From Leptolyngbya sp. PCC 7375 (lineage in GTDB: Bacteria; Cyanobacteriota; Cyanobacteriia; Phormidesmidales; Phormidesmidaceae), in NCBI RefSeq assembly GCF_000316115.1, contig NZ_JH993797.1, positions 4,946,486 through 5,010,485 on the forward strand: a stretch of DNA of 64,000 nucleotides, written 5' to 3'. Below, piece after piece: positions 50,550-60,688 of this stretch. A program made the position numbers and the translations under genes. The notes under the pieces were generated by a model. The model searched no databases. It saw nothing but the letters and a program-made list of their open reading frames with translations, and was not told where the DNA came from. How positions within the stretch are numbered: the first letter of the stretch is position 1; each line of letters starts with the position of its first letter.

Positions 50550-53500
50550 TTAAATTGACTCTGAGAATTTATCAGCGCCGTGGAGGCATCGACGCAGACA
50601 ATCAGTCAGTTCTTTGGCAAGAACTTGGATAGAGGGCGATCTCATGATCTCGTAATGGTCGCCCTCTATCGTATAGGTTTCAAACTGACCGGTCATAATT
50701 GAACGCCAACCTCGATCTTGCTCTGTCGAGGAACTCGCACAAAACAGGGCAACCCGCCCCGAATAAGGCTGGGGTTGATAGTTCCCTAGGGCAACTCGGT
50801 TGGCTTTGAAAACTTGAAACAACTGCTCCATTTGCTCCATGCCAACCTCCGGCGGTAAGAGATTCAGACGTTTGGCTACGGAGAAGATGTGCTGTAATTG
50901 TTCTTGAGGCTGGAGTTGCGTCAGATTGAGTTGTGCCAGGGGCAGTTCTGTTCCCAATAAACCACTTAAATCCGCTGCTAGAGAATTGGCTAAAGAGACT
51001 TCATTCATGGAGTCTAGGTCGGTCATGGCACTGGGGGCATAGCTATCGATTAAAGTAACGAGCGCCACTGCTTGCCCAGCGTTTTGCAACTGTTGTGCCA
51101 TTTCTATGGCAATGACACCTCCCATCGACCACCCTCCCAAATAATACGGGCCATTGGGCTGAATTTCTTGCAAGGCTTTGATATAGGTCGCTGCCATCTC
51201 CTCGATTTTGGCTAAGGGGTTTGACGCACCAGATACCCCCGAAGACTGCAAGCCGTAGAGCGGTTGATTGTTACCCAGATGTCGGACTAATTCTGCATAG
51301 CAGAGAACGTTGCCGCCAATGGGATGTACGCAGAATAAGGGCGGCAACTCTCCTGACGGTTGAATGGGAACCACAGGAGAAGAGGATCGAACATCGCCGT
51401 GAGAGTTTAGCAAAGTAGCTTGACTTTCGATGGTGGGTTCGGTAAACAGTGTTGTCAACGGTAGATGAATGCCCAATTGCTGTTCAATACGGGCCATCAA
51501 ACGCATGGCTAGTAGGGAATGACCGCCTAAGTCAAAGAAGTTGTCGGTAACGCCAACAGAACTGAGATGAAGAACCTCTGACCAAATTTGAGACAGTTGC
51601 AGTTCTGCTGAATTGCGAGGGGGGATAAAACCAGACCGATCGGAGATATCGTCGGCATCAGGTGTAGGTAGGGCGCGGCGATCGATTTTGCTATTGGGCG
51701 TTAGAGGGATTGCCTCTAAAAAGACAAAAGCAGAAGGCACCATATAGTTGGGTAGCTTGCTTTTCAGAAAACTGCGCAAATCCACACCTGTGAGTTCTTC
51801 TTGAGTCACGATATAGGAGACGAGGCGTTTTTCACCCAGAGAGTCTTCCCTGGCAATAACGATGGCTGAGCGAACTTCTGGGTGTTGAGTTAAAGCTGCT
51901 TCAATTTCTCCGAGTTCGATCCGGAAGCCTCGAATTTTTACTTGGTTGTCGATGCGTCCGATAAATTCGATGTGGCCATCGGGAAGGTAACGAGCTAAAT
52001 CGCCGGTTTTGTAGAGGCGAGAGCCGGGTTCGTGACTAAAAGGGTTGGGGATAAACTTGGCGTCAGTTAATTCGGGACGGTTGAGATAACCTCGGGCTAA
52101 TCCTGCACCGCCAATGTGGAGTTCCCCCGATACACCGATGGGGACGGGTTGGCGATGGCGATCGAGAAGATAGATTTGAGTATTGGCGATCACAGTTCCG
52201 ATCGAGACTGCAATATCTTTGTGATGCTCTATCGCATCTAAAGTGCTCACTGGGCAAACCGTTGACCAAACGGTCGCTTCTGTCGGGCCATATAGGTTCC
52301 ACACAGAATCCCCTTTTTCTCGCAGGTTAGCGGCGAGCTGCATCGATAAGGCTTCGCCACCACAGATAATTTTCAACGATCGCTTACCCGACCAACCGAC
52401 CGCCAGCAGCATCTGCCAGGTTGCTGGGGTGGCTTGCATCACTGTCGCACTGGAGCGTTCTAATTCTGCTGCCAGTCGCTGGCCATCAGCAGCGACGTCT
52501 CGACTGGCGACAATCGTTTTTGCGCCGACGATGAGCGGTAAGTAAATCTCTAGGGCAGCAATATCAAAACAAAGGGTCGTAACCGCTAAGACCACATCAG
52601 TATCTGTTAATCCTGGGGTTACACCCATTGAACAGAGAAAGTTAACGAGAGATTGATGGCAGATTTCTACGCCTTTGGGGTTTCCGGTAGAGCCGGAGGT
52701 ATAAATGACATAGGCTAAGTTATCCGGTTGGCCATTGGATTGGAGATTATCCGTGCGGTGGGTAGAGATCACTTCCCAGTCATTATCTAACTGGATGAGA
52801 TGCTCAGGTAAGCAGGGCAATTGGGCAGCTAATGGGTGGGTAGTAACTAGGGCCGTTGCTTGGGAGTTATCAAGAATATAGGCGAGGCGTTCGGATGGAT
52901 AATTAGGATCTAACGGTACATAAGCCCCACCGGCTTTGAGAATGCCTAACAATCCCACCACCATTTCAAGGGATCGCTCGATGTAAATCCCCACCAAGAC
53001 CTCTGGCCCAACGCCCAAGCTTTGCAAGTAATGGGCGAGTTGGTTGGCGCGATCGTTCAACTCTTGATAGGTCAGTTGTTCGTTTTCAAAAACAACTGCC
53101 ACGGCATCCGGACTGCGTTTCACCTGTGCTTCAAACAACTGATGAATGCACTGATTTTGGGAATATTCAGTGTGGGTATTATTCCACTCGACGAGCAACT
53201 GATGGCGTTCTGTTGCGGTCAACAAGGGCAGTTCGTCAATACCTATTTGGGGGGTAGCCACAATCGCTGCAAGCAACGTCTGAAAATGCCCTATGCTCCG
53301 ACGGATGGTGGCTGTCTCAAATAAATCGCGATTATATTCCCAATATCCACTCAACCCCGTTTCTGTCTCCTCCATGGACAAGAACAAATCAAACGGGGCT
53401 CTGGCATTTTCGAGAGGCAGCCAGTTGAAACTTACTTCTGGTAACTCCAGAGTGGCCATCGGCGCATTTTGCAGGGCAAACATCACCTGAAATATGGGTG

Positions 53501-56500
53501 TGTAGCTGAGGCTGCGTTCCGGTTGTAAGGCCTCCACCAACTGCTCGAACGGAACATCCTGATGAGCGTAAGCATCTAAAGAAGTTTGCCGTACCTGATT
53601 TAATAATTCAGCGAAAGTGGGATTGGCTTCAAAGCGCGATCGCAACACCAGCGTATTCACAAAAAAGCCCATGAGTCCTTCTAGTTCGCTGCGGTTGCGA
53701 TTAGCAATAGGCGTGCCCACAAGAATATCGGCCTGGTTGCTATAGCGATAAAGTAAGGTGCTAAACACGGCAAATAGCGTCATAAATAGCGTCACGCCAT
53801 TTTCTTGACTCAGACGCTTAAGTTCTTCCGTGAGTTCGCCCCCAAGCTCAAAAAATTCTTTGCTTCCTTGGGAGGTCTGCACCGTTTTACGAGGGTAGTC
53901 CGTGGGCAGTTCTAACAGAGGTGGCGCTCCTGCTAACTGTTGTTTCCAGTAATCTAGTTGAGGTGCTAGAACTTCAGCAGTCGCAGGTTGTCTCTGCCAG
54001 CCAGCAAAGTCTGCATATTGGATGGGCAGTGGGGGTAACGGTGATGGTTTCCCTTGAACAAATGCCCCATAGAGTGCTGCCAATTCATGACAAAATACCC
54101 CCGTTGACCAACCATCCGTAATCATGTGGTGCATGGTGAGCAACAGCACATTATCATGGGTCGCCAACTGCAATAAAGTCACTCGCAGTAGGGGATCGTT
54201 TGCGAGATCAAAGGATTTCTGAATTTCTTGCTTACCCAACTGTTGCACTTGCGCGAGTTGTCTTTCGGTTGGCAATTGCTGTAAATCAACAATGGGCATC
54301 TTTAAGTCTAATTCAGAGCGAATCACCCGCACGGTCGAGCCATCCACAGCCTGAAAATTAGTGCGTAATACCTCATGACGGCGGACGATTGCTTGCACCG
54401 CTCTCTGTAGCGCTTCCATCTGCAATGAACCGGTCAGACGTAACGCTTCTTGTTCGTTATAAGTTGTGCTTCCTTCTTGCAGTTGATCTAAAAACCATAA
54501 TCGTTGCTCGGCAAAAGATAGGGGTAAATCTCCCTCCCGTGGAATAGGTTTGATCGCAGCGAGTTGTTGACGACTTGCGCCTAAAATATCTTCACTAAGT
54601 TCTGCCACTGTTGGAGATTCAAACAACCGATGCAGCGACAGTTCAATTTTGAATGTATCCCGTACCCGTGAAATCATTTGAGTCGCCTGAATAGAGTCCC
54701 CTCCTAAGAGAAAGAAGTTATCGGATACTCCTATTTCATTGAGGTTTAAAACTTCTGTCCAAATGGCTGCGAGAATTTCTTCTGTGGGTGTTCGCGGTGC
54801 CAGTAGCTCTACATCTAGAATCGGACGAGATCTATCGGGAGCTGGTAAGGCTCGTCGATCTACTTTTCCACTAGGTGTCAGGGGCAATGTGTCTAGAATG
54901 ACAAATGCCGAAGGCATCATATAATCCGGCAGCTTTTCTGTGAGAAAATCCCGTAACTGAGGAATTAATTGACTGGGTTTGAAGCCAATGTATGGCTGAT
55001 TGGCATAAGCACTCCAATTTTGCAGTCCGCTTTGTGGAGGGGAAATGATCGTACTGTCTGCAATGATGTTGATATCGTTTCGCACGAACACCACATCATA
55101 GTAAGCTTCGCCTCCATCACCAGACCCGCTAATGTTAATCCGATAAGGGATCTCAGACTGCCATTCCCACCAGTCTTCTGGTTCAATTCCTTCTGGAGAA
55201 ATCTGTTGGCGCAGTTCTCCTGCGGTTTCAGGACAATCAGAATTGGCTAATCGTTCCATTGCCTTCACATCTGCCCAAATTCTGGCATTGGGCACATGGG
55301 TGACAATGAGTATCTCTGGGGAGGCCTCTATCAGTTGCTGGCGAACGGTTGCTGCCGTTAAATTATTTTGCTGCCAGTTGAGGGAAACGGGAGACGGGGC
55401 AGCAGGAGAGACTTGTTTGCCTAGGTGCAAAACTACATCGTAACGGAAGCGAGTTAGTTCATTTTGATAACGCCCCCGCTTAAGTTGAATTTCCACATGG
55501 CTAATTTGAGGCAAATGCTCTTTCAGGGCCACAAAGAATTCTGGTGCGATCGCAAGTTTTTGAGTTTGTGCCGTTTGCTTTTGAATGCGATCGCGCAGTT
55601 CCACTGTCGATAAGGAAGCAGAGGCTTGAGTCCATTGCACCGATGTGTGGAAAGCCTCCAGCAAGGGAAAGCTCTCCACATCCCCAATAAAAATCGTGCC
55701 GCCTGGTTGCACTAACTGGACAACTCGTTCAACCACGCGCACCAGGTAGTCTACATTTGGGAAAAACTGGACAACTCCGTTAATCACCACCGTGTCAAAG
55801 GAGTCGGCATCCATGCCCTCAAGTTCATCCGCTGCACTGTGACACAGGGCTACCGATGCCTCTAAAGGGCTACCCTGAATTTGGTGCTCAATATAGTTAA
55901 GCCCTTCGGAGGCAATGTCGGTGCCGCAGTAATTCTGGCAGTGGGGTGCAATCTGGAATAGTAGCAACCCTGTACCGCAGCCAATTTCCAGTACTCGCTG
56001 AGGATTTAGGGATAGAATTCGTTTGACTGTAAAGTCAACCCATTCTCGTATCTGCTTCTCTGGCAGAGCTTTCCCAGTGTAGGTGTCGTACCAGCCACCC
56101 ATATGAAAGCCTGACTCCCAATCATTGGCAGGCTGACCGTAAGCTTCGTCCCAGATTTTTTTCCATTGCTGAACCTGCTCTGTCTCAATGCGACCCTCTA
56201 ATTTTGGCGATTCTGCTCCTTCAGCAACCGGCACCACATAAGCAACCAGGCGTTTGCCCCCTGGACTATCTTCCCGAGCGATCACTGCAGCTTGTTTCAC
56301 CGTTGGATATTGGCTCAACACCACCTCAAGCTCTCCAAGTTCAATGCGATAGCCGCGAATTTTTACTTGAGCATCGATGCGACCGAGAAATTGGATGTTG
56401 CCATCAGGCAGGTAACGGGCTAAGTCACCGGTTTTGTATAGACGGGGAGAAAATTCTGGGCTGAAGGGGTTCGGAATAAATCTCTCATGGGTGAGTTCAT

Positions 56501-57665
56501 CTCGATTGATATAACCCCGCGCCAAACAAGCCCCCCCCACATATAGCTCCCCGGCCACGCCAATGGGAACGGGTTGTAGGGACTCATCTAGCAGGTGAAC
56601 CTCAGTATTGTTGATGGCACAACCAATGGGCGGCAAGGTTGGCCAATCCTGGGGTAAACCTTGCAGTGTCAAGGCTGTTGTCACATGGGTTTCTGAAGGA
56701 CCGTATTGGTTGTGGAGTGTACAATTCGGCAATTGGGAGAAAAAGGAAACAATCGCCTCAGTGACCTGCAACTGTTCCCCCGCTGTAATGATCTCTCCCA
56801 ATCGCCTCGGCAACACCTTAAAACTCTTGGCGACTTCGGCAAGTTGCTGCAAGGCAACAAAGGGTAGAAATAGTCTTTCTATTTCTCTATCCGTCAATAA
56901 ATGCAACAAGGCTATGGGATCTCGTCGCACTTCCTCTGAAATTAAAACTAGCGTTCCACCTCCACACCAGGTGGTAAAAATTTCCTGAAACGAGACATCA
57001 AAGCTGATGGGAGAAAATTGTAGAGTTTTGGCATTTTGGGACAGGGCTGTTTGTTCTAGCTGCCAACAGATTAGATTGACTAGGGCACCATGCTCCATCA
57101 TCACACCTTTTGGCTTTCCTGTAGAACCGGAAGTGTAAATGACATAAGCCAAATTATTTGGGATCGTGCAATTGGGGAGATTGCGATCGCTTTGGGTCGA
57201 TATGGCTTCCCTGGCGGCCTCTATACAAACAACCTGCGCTTCACCATCGGGCAGCTGTTCCAGGAATTGGGTTTGAGTCAACAACACCGATGCTTGCGAG
57301 TTAGCCAACATATAGGCTAAACGCTCACTTGGATATACAGGGTCTAAGGGCACATAAGCGCCCCCTGCTTTCAGGATCCCCAGCATGGCGACAACCATGT
57401 CTAAAGAGCGCTCGATGCAAAGCCCCACTAACACGTCTGGCCCTACCCCCAGCCCTTGCAAATAGTTTGCAAGTTGGTTGGCACGACCGTTCAACGTTCG
57501 ATAGGTGAGGTATTGATCCTCGAATACTACGGCTACTGCATCAGGAGTCCGTTCCACCTGAGATTCAAATAATTGATGGATACACGGATAATCTGGAGAC
57601 TCTGCGACAGTATTGTTCCAGGGCAGCAGTAGACGATATTGCTCTAAAATTTTCTCCATCAACAT
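50550..57665 (-). CDS. Nonribosomal peptide synthetase, A-MT-PCP-C-A-PCP-TE
   Basis: This 2371-residue protein has an A1 domain (about 20-480; core Y-T-S-G-S-T-G-K-P-K-G near 181) and a methyltransferase inserted in A1 (E-I-G-C-G-T-G near 560). Then come PCP1 (L-G-G-D-S near 988), a C domain (H-H-M-I-T-D-G near 1178), A2 (about 1500-1990), PCP2 (L-G-G-H-S near 2050) and a thioesterase (G-W-S-M-G-G near 2183). There is no first C domain, so A1 is a loading module. A1 pocket residues read by eye as D-V-Q-F-I-A-Q-V-T, proline-like; A2 as D-I-L-Q-I-G-L-V-W, like known glycine codes. An N-methyl-(imino) acid-Gly product, released by the thioesterase, is inferred. Confidence 0.9.
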   Translation of the reverse strand: MLMEKILEQYRLLLPWNNTVAESPDYPCIHQLFESQVERTPDAVAVVFEDQYLTYRTLNGRANQLANYLQGLGVGPDVLVGLCIERSLDMVVAMLGILKAGGAYVPLDPVYPSERLAYMLANSQASVLLTQTQFLEQLPDGEAQVVCIEAAREAISTQSDRNLPNCTIPNNLAYVIYTSGSTGKPKGVMMEHGALVNLICWQLEQTALSQNAKTLQFSPISFDVSFQEIFTTWCGGGTLVLISEEVRRDPIALLHLLTDREIERLFLPFVALQQLAEVAKSFKVLPRRLGEIITAGEQLQVTEAIVSFFSQLPNCTLHNQYGPSETHVTTALTLQGLPQDWPTLPPIGCAINNTEVHLLDESLQPVPIGVAGELYVGGACLARGYINRDELTHERFIPNPFSPEFSPRLYKTGDLARYLPDGNIQFLGRIDAQVKIRGYRIELGELEVVLSQYPTVKQAAVIAREDSPGGKRLVAYVVPVAEGAESPKLEGRIETEQVQQWKKIWDEAYGQPANDWESGFHMGGWYDTYTGKALPEKQIREWVDFTVKRILSLNPQRVLEIGCGTGLLLFQIAPHCQNYCGTDIASEGLNYIEHQIQGSPLEASVALCHSAADELEGMDADSFDTVVINGVVQFFPNVDYLVRVVERVVQLVQPGGTIFIGDVESFPLLEAFHTSVQWTQASASLSTVELRDRIQKQTAQTQKLAIAPEFFVALKEHLPQISHVEIQLKRGRYQNELTRFRYDVVLHLGKQVSPAAPSPVSLNWQQNNLTAATVRQQLIEASPEILIVTHVPNARIWADVKAMERLANSDCPETAGELRQQISPEGIEPEDWWEWQSEIPYRINISGSGDGGEAYYDVVFVRNDINIIADSTIISPPQSGLQNWSAYANQPYIGFKPSQLIPQLRDFLTEKLPDYMMPSAFVILDTLPLTPSGKVDRRALPAPDRSRPILDVELLAPRTPTEEILAAIWTEVLNLNEIGVSDNFFLLGGDSIQATQMISRVRDTFKIELSLHRLFESPTVAELSEDILGASRQQLAAIKPIPREGDLPLSFAEQRLWFLDQLQEGSTTYNEQEALRLTGSLQMEALQRAVQAIVRRHEVLRTNFQAVDGSTVRVIRSELDLKMPIVDLQQLPTERQLAQVQQLGKQEIQKSFDLANDPLLRVTLLQLATHDNVLLLTMHHMITDGWSTGVFCHELAALYGAFVQGKPSPLPPLPIQYADFAGWQRQPATAEVLAPQLDYWKQQLAGAPPLLELPTDYPRKTVQTSQGSKEFFELGGELTEELKRLSQENGVTLFMTLFAVFSTLLYRYSNQADILVGTPIANRNRSELEGLMGFFVNTLVLRSRFEANPTFAELLNQVRQTSLDAYAHQDVPFEQLVEALQPERSLSYTPIFQVMFALQNAPMATLELPEVSFNWLPLENARAPFDLFLSMEETETGLSGYWEYNRDLFETATIRRSIGHFQTLLAAIVATPQIGIDELPLLTATERHQLLVEWNNTHTEYSQNQCIHQLFEAQVKRSPDAVAVVFENEQLTYQELNDRANQLAHYLQSLGVGPEVLVGIYIERSLEMVVGLLGILKAGGAYVPLDPNYPSERLAYILDNSQATALVTTHPLAAQLPCLPEHLIQLDNDWEVISTHRTDNLQSNGQPDNLAYVIYTSGSTGNPKGVEICHQSLVNFLCSMGVTPGLTDTDVVLAVTTLCFDIAALEIYLPLIVGAKTIVASRDVAADGQRLAAELERSSATVMQATPATWQMLLAVGWSGKRSLKIICGGEALSMQLAANLREKGDSVWNLYGPTEATVWSTVCPVSTLDAIEHHKDIAVSIGTVIANTQIYLLDRHRQPVPIGVSGELHIGGAGLARGYLNRPELTDAKFIPNPFSHEPGSRLYKTGDLARYLPDGHIEFIGRIDNQVKIRGFRIELGEIEAALTQHPEVRSAIVIAREDSLGEKRLVSYIVTQEELTGVDLRSFLKSKLPNYMVPSAFVFLEAIPLTPNSKIDRRALPTPDADDISDRSGFIPPRNSAELQLSQIWSEVLHLSSVGVTDNFFDLGGHSLLAMRLMARIEQQLGIHLPLTTLFTEPTIESQATLLNSHGDVRSSSPVVPIQPSGELPPLFCVHPIGGNVLCYAELVRHLGNNQPLYGLQSSGVSGASNPLAKIEEMAATYIKALQEIQPNGPYYLGGWSMGGVIAIEMAQQLQNAGQAVALVTLIDSYAPSAMTDLDSMNEVSLANSLAADLSGLLGTELPLAQLNLTQLQPQEQLQHIFSVAKRLNLLPPEVGMEQMEQLFQVFKANRVALGNYQPQPYSGRVALFCASSSTEQDRGWRSIMTGQFETYTIEGDHYEIMRSPSIQVLAKELTDCLRRCLHGADKFSESI

Positions 57666-57818
57666 ATATACTTCCTCTACTTAAAAACTGAGAGAAAAAA
57701 ATCTTCTGGACTGCATCCACATTCACCATGATTGAAGACTTCTTATCCGCCCATCACGCAAAACTATGAATTGTTTTGGCAAATGTATGCATATACTCTA
57801 TGAGAGAATTCACAGCTT

Positions 57819-58205
57819 CTAGTGAGACCCCATTGGTCGATAACGCAAGAACTCGAAATAGCGACATCGTTGAGACATGGGTGCCTTAATGATCTCGTCG
57901 CCATCGACAAGTAAGACATCTATGACATCAGCGTTAAAGAACCCGACCGACTCAAAATAAGGGGTTTTGAAAACATGATCAGCATAATCGACCGGTTCTG
58001 GTAGTCGGACAATGCCCCCTCTCCCTCAATCACTTCTTGAAGGTTATCAAGGGCTTTTGCCACTTTTTCAACTAACTCTATAGGGTAAGGGTTTTCCCCA
58101 TATTTCCGATAGAAGTTCCAGTAGTCTTTGCAGACAAAGGTTTTCATTTCATAGGTCAAAACAGGTGCCGTACCCCCATCAATTGTGCCAACAATTATTG
58201 ACTTA
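57819..58205 (-). pseudogene. Amidinotransferase relic, copy 2, frameshifted
   Basis: The minus strand from 58205 reads I-I-V-G-T-I-D-G-G-T-A-P-V-L-T-Y-E-M-K-T-F-V and continues Y-W-N-F-Y-R-K-Y-G through G-E-G. It then shifts frame in a run of five Gs (58015-58019) and resumes I-V-R-L-P-E-P-V-D-Y, F-E-S-V-G-F-F-N-A-D and R-C-R-Y-F-E-F-L-R-Y-R before a stop at 57819. These are successive motifs of glycine amidinotransferase-like enzymes. The N-terminal residues and the catalytic C-terminal two thirds are absent. It lies just upstream of the NRPS gene; copy 1 lies just downstream. Confidence 0.8.
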
Positions 58206-58239
58206 GGAGAACCTTTTCACTCATCACAAGCCATTAGCT

Positions 58240-60411
58240 TCATGGTTGTGTGGACGGTAGTTGACTGGCTACAGCAGATGATAGTTGAGTTGCCATTGTG
58301 TCAGCAGCACTCTGGCCAAACTTAATTTCTTGAACAGGAGCCGCTAACTCAATACCCATCTTGTCAAGTCGTATTTGCAACTCTTTCAGCAATTCAATAT
58401 ACACAGTCCAATAGACATCTGTTTTAGTCCATGCCGACAAGCCGACACAAATATGGTAGTCATAATGGCCATTCCAGGGAAACCAACCCGGTGCAGGATC
58501 ATCTAAAACTTGTGGATGCGATGCGGCAAGCTCTATCCACATCTGGTAGATCTTATCCAGATCTTGGGTGAACTTGACATAGATGTAAATCATCTGTTTC
58601 CGAATGTCTGAATGGGTGAAGTTAATGATGTCACCGCCCCAAACGGTATTATTCGGCAGAGTCACTACACTTCCATTAAAGGCTTTCAGCTTGGTACTGG
58701 CTATGGAAATCGAATCTACATACGCCCAGTACCCGGCAACTTTCACTTCATCACCCACATCAAAGGGTTTATTCACCAGCAGCATGAGCCCACTGGCAAA
58801 ATTGCCTAAATTACTTTGGAGCGCAAAAGCTAATACAAAACTTGCACCCCCAACCAGTGCCAAAATTGGGCCTAAGCTCACCCCTAGCGATGCCAGTGCC
58901 AGCAGCGCACCGGTCACCAGCACACCGCGTTGAACCACCATGACGGCAAAATCACGAAATAGATTGGATGTTCCACCAATGCGAGTAAGCACGCGATCAA
59001 TCACTCTAGCGAGTAAGCGAGAAACGATCACCGAGGCTAGTAAAATGCCGACAAACTTAGCAAGATTCAGCCCCCAGCGTATTCCCCCTTCTTCTGATCT
59101 CAACCAGCTAACCAGTCGAACGCCTAGCCCCTCAGTATCCGTGATATCAAGTTCAATACCACTGACCGCATCAATGTATTTTCGATAGGAAGTGGTATCG
59201 CCACCCTTTTGGTCTAGGGCATCTAAAACCACGGTGAAGCGATCGACAAGCCCAGTTTGCTCCCCTTGCAAAGCGGTGACATTCACGACCAGTTGATTTT
59301 TTAAATCTGACTCGGCATCGGCCACGGCCTCCAGTTCCTCGGCCACACCTTCCAATTGCTCTCCAGAGTTTTCTGCAGCATCGGCGGCGTCTATATCCCC
59401 ACCGACTTGCACTTCGATCACTGAAGTTGCTTCAGTCTCAATGCTATCCCCATCGGCCTGCTCTTCTGCCGATTCAATGTCAGCAGCAATTTTCTCTAGT
59501 GCTGATCCAGCCTCTTCAGACTGTATTGCTCCTTCCTCGGCGGATTCCTCAGGTGCTAGCCCTGCCTCAGAAATGGCCTCGGCAGCCTCAATTACCGCCG
59601 CCCTTGCCGATTCAACTGCTCCGGTTAGTTCCTGATGTTCGGGTGAGTCCGGAACGGCTTCTTCTAGTGCTTCCTCTGCTGATTCCAGGTCAATGAGAGC
59701 CTGGTCTAGGGCATCAATCCTCTCCGTAGCCACATCGTAGGCCGCCGATCCAGCCGTGAGGTCATCTCTTTCATTTCTCGCCTCTTCTAGAATTTGCCGA
59801 GCAGTGGTGATCTCTTCCTCACTCTCAGCTTCCTCCAGGGTTTCCTGTAGCGCTTCGTTCTCCTCTAGAGCGTCACCGGTCTCAACAGCTTTCTCAACTG
59901 CCTGGTTGGCTTCCTGAAGAGATTGCTTTGCGGTTTCCAGTTGTTCTGTGGCCTTCTCATATTCGGAGGTTCCAGGCGAAGCCTCGGCCAGAGCCGCTTC
60001 TGCTTCAGCCAGAGCCGCTTCTGCCTCTGTCACCGCCTGGGCCGCTTCTTCCTGAGAGGCAATGGCCTCATTTTGGCGCTTGATGGCAATTTCGGTCTGA
60101 CTAATTTCTTGAACTTTATCTTTCAGGATTAAGAACCAGGCGGCAGCTTCGACCTGTAATTCTTCCAGGGTCAAGGGTTTGATAAATAACTCGAGCTGGT
60201 CAATCGGGATTGTCAGATCTTCTACCGTAATCGCTGCGGCTGGATCCACATCTCCTACGATGGTGGATTCCACTAAAATAGATTGCTCTTCGGTAGATTC
60301 TGTTTCACCGTCCGCTTCTTGAGAAAAGGCGGGGAACCCGGAAACCGCAAAGATCGCAATAATACCCGTTGCAATTACTGCGTGAATTCTGACAAAAATA
60401 ACTCTACGCAT
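58240..60411 (-). CDS. MscS family mechanosensitive channel with long coiled-coil N-terminus
   Basis: This 723-residue protein starts with a signal peptide (about 1-30, ending A-F-S-Q-E-A). It then has some 300 residues of Ala/Glu/Ser-rich, mostly helical sequence (about 90-390) likely to form a periplasmic coiled coil. Membrane segments follow (about 455-480, 500-530 and 535-560), then the MscS pore helix and beta domain (F-A-L-Q-S-N-L-G-N-F-A-S-G near 545, P-F-D-V-G-D-E-V near 566). MscS channels release solutes on hypo-osmotic shock. The domain is clear; the low-complexity N-terminal part is unusually long. Confidence 0.85.
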   Translation of the reverse strand: MRRVIFVRIHAVIATGIIAIFAVSGFPAFSQEADGETESTEEQSILVESTIVGDVDPAAAITVEDLTIPIDQLELFIKPLTLEELQVEAAAWFLILKDKVQEISQTEIAIKRQNEAIASQEEAAQAVTEAEAALAEAEAALAEASPGTSEYEKATEQLETAKQSLQEANQAVEKAVETGDALEENEALQETLEEAESEEEITTARQILEEARNERDDLTAGSAAYDVATERIDALDQALIDLESAEEALEEAVPDSPEHQELTGAVESARAAVIEAAEAISEAGLAPEESAEEGAIQSEEAGSALEKIAADIESAEEQADGDSIETEATSVIEVQVGGDIDAADAAENSGEQLEGVAEELEAVADAESDLKNQLVVNVTALQGEQTGLVDRFTVVLDALDQKGGDTTSYRKYIDAVSGIELDITDTEGLGVRLVSWLRSEEGGIRWGLNLAKFVGILLASVIVSRLLARVIDRVLTRIGGTSNLFRDFAVMVVQRGVLVTGALLALASLGVSLGPILALVGGASFVLAFALQSNLGNFASGLMLLVNKPFDVGDEVKVAGYWAYVDSISIASTKLKAFNGSVVTLPNNTVWGGDIINFTHSDIRKQMIYIYVKFTQDLDKIYQMWIELAASHPQVLDDPAPGWFPWNGHYDYHICVGLSAWTKTDVYWTVYIELLKELQIRLDKMGIELAAPVQEIKFGQSAADTMATQLSSAVASQLPSTQP

Positions 60412-60612
60412 TGTCTCAAAAATCCCTTGAATTTTAGACTGTTGCTAGCACAAAACTCGCTATCTGCGAGCACCCAAAAGAACCTGACCTTAACACCTTA
60501 GAGTAGTTAAAAATCTGGTGCAGATTAATTCTCTGATCGAAAAATTTCTCGATTAAAAAAATACCAGATTGCCTCTTTTGACTGGCTCACATATCTAATC
60601 AAAGCGCATGGG

Positions 60613-60635
60613 GAAAGTAAAGACGGAAAAGTCGG
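60613..60635 (+). promoter_or_regulatory. 9-bp-period element downstream of HTH-AAA paralogue 2
   Basis: AAGTAAAGACGGAAAAGTCG followed by G contains two units with CGG cores 9 bp apart. It lies about 55 bp beyond the stop of the second HTH-AAA gene and 200 bp upstream of the MscS gene, paralleling the element at 19653. Confidence 0.6.
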
Positions 60636-60688
60636 TTGCCAGCTACCAATGAGTAACATAGAGTGCAAATAACTTAAGAATTTGACCT

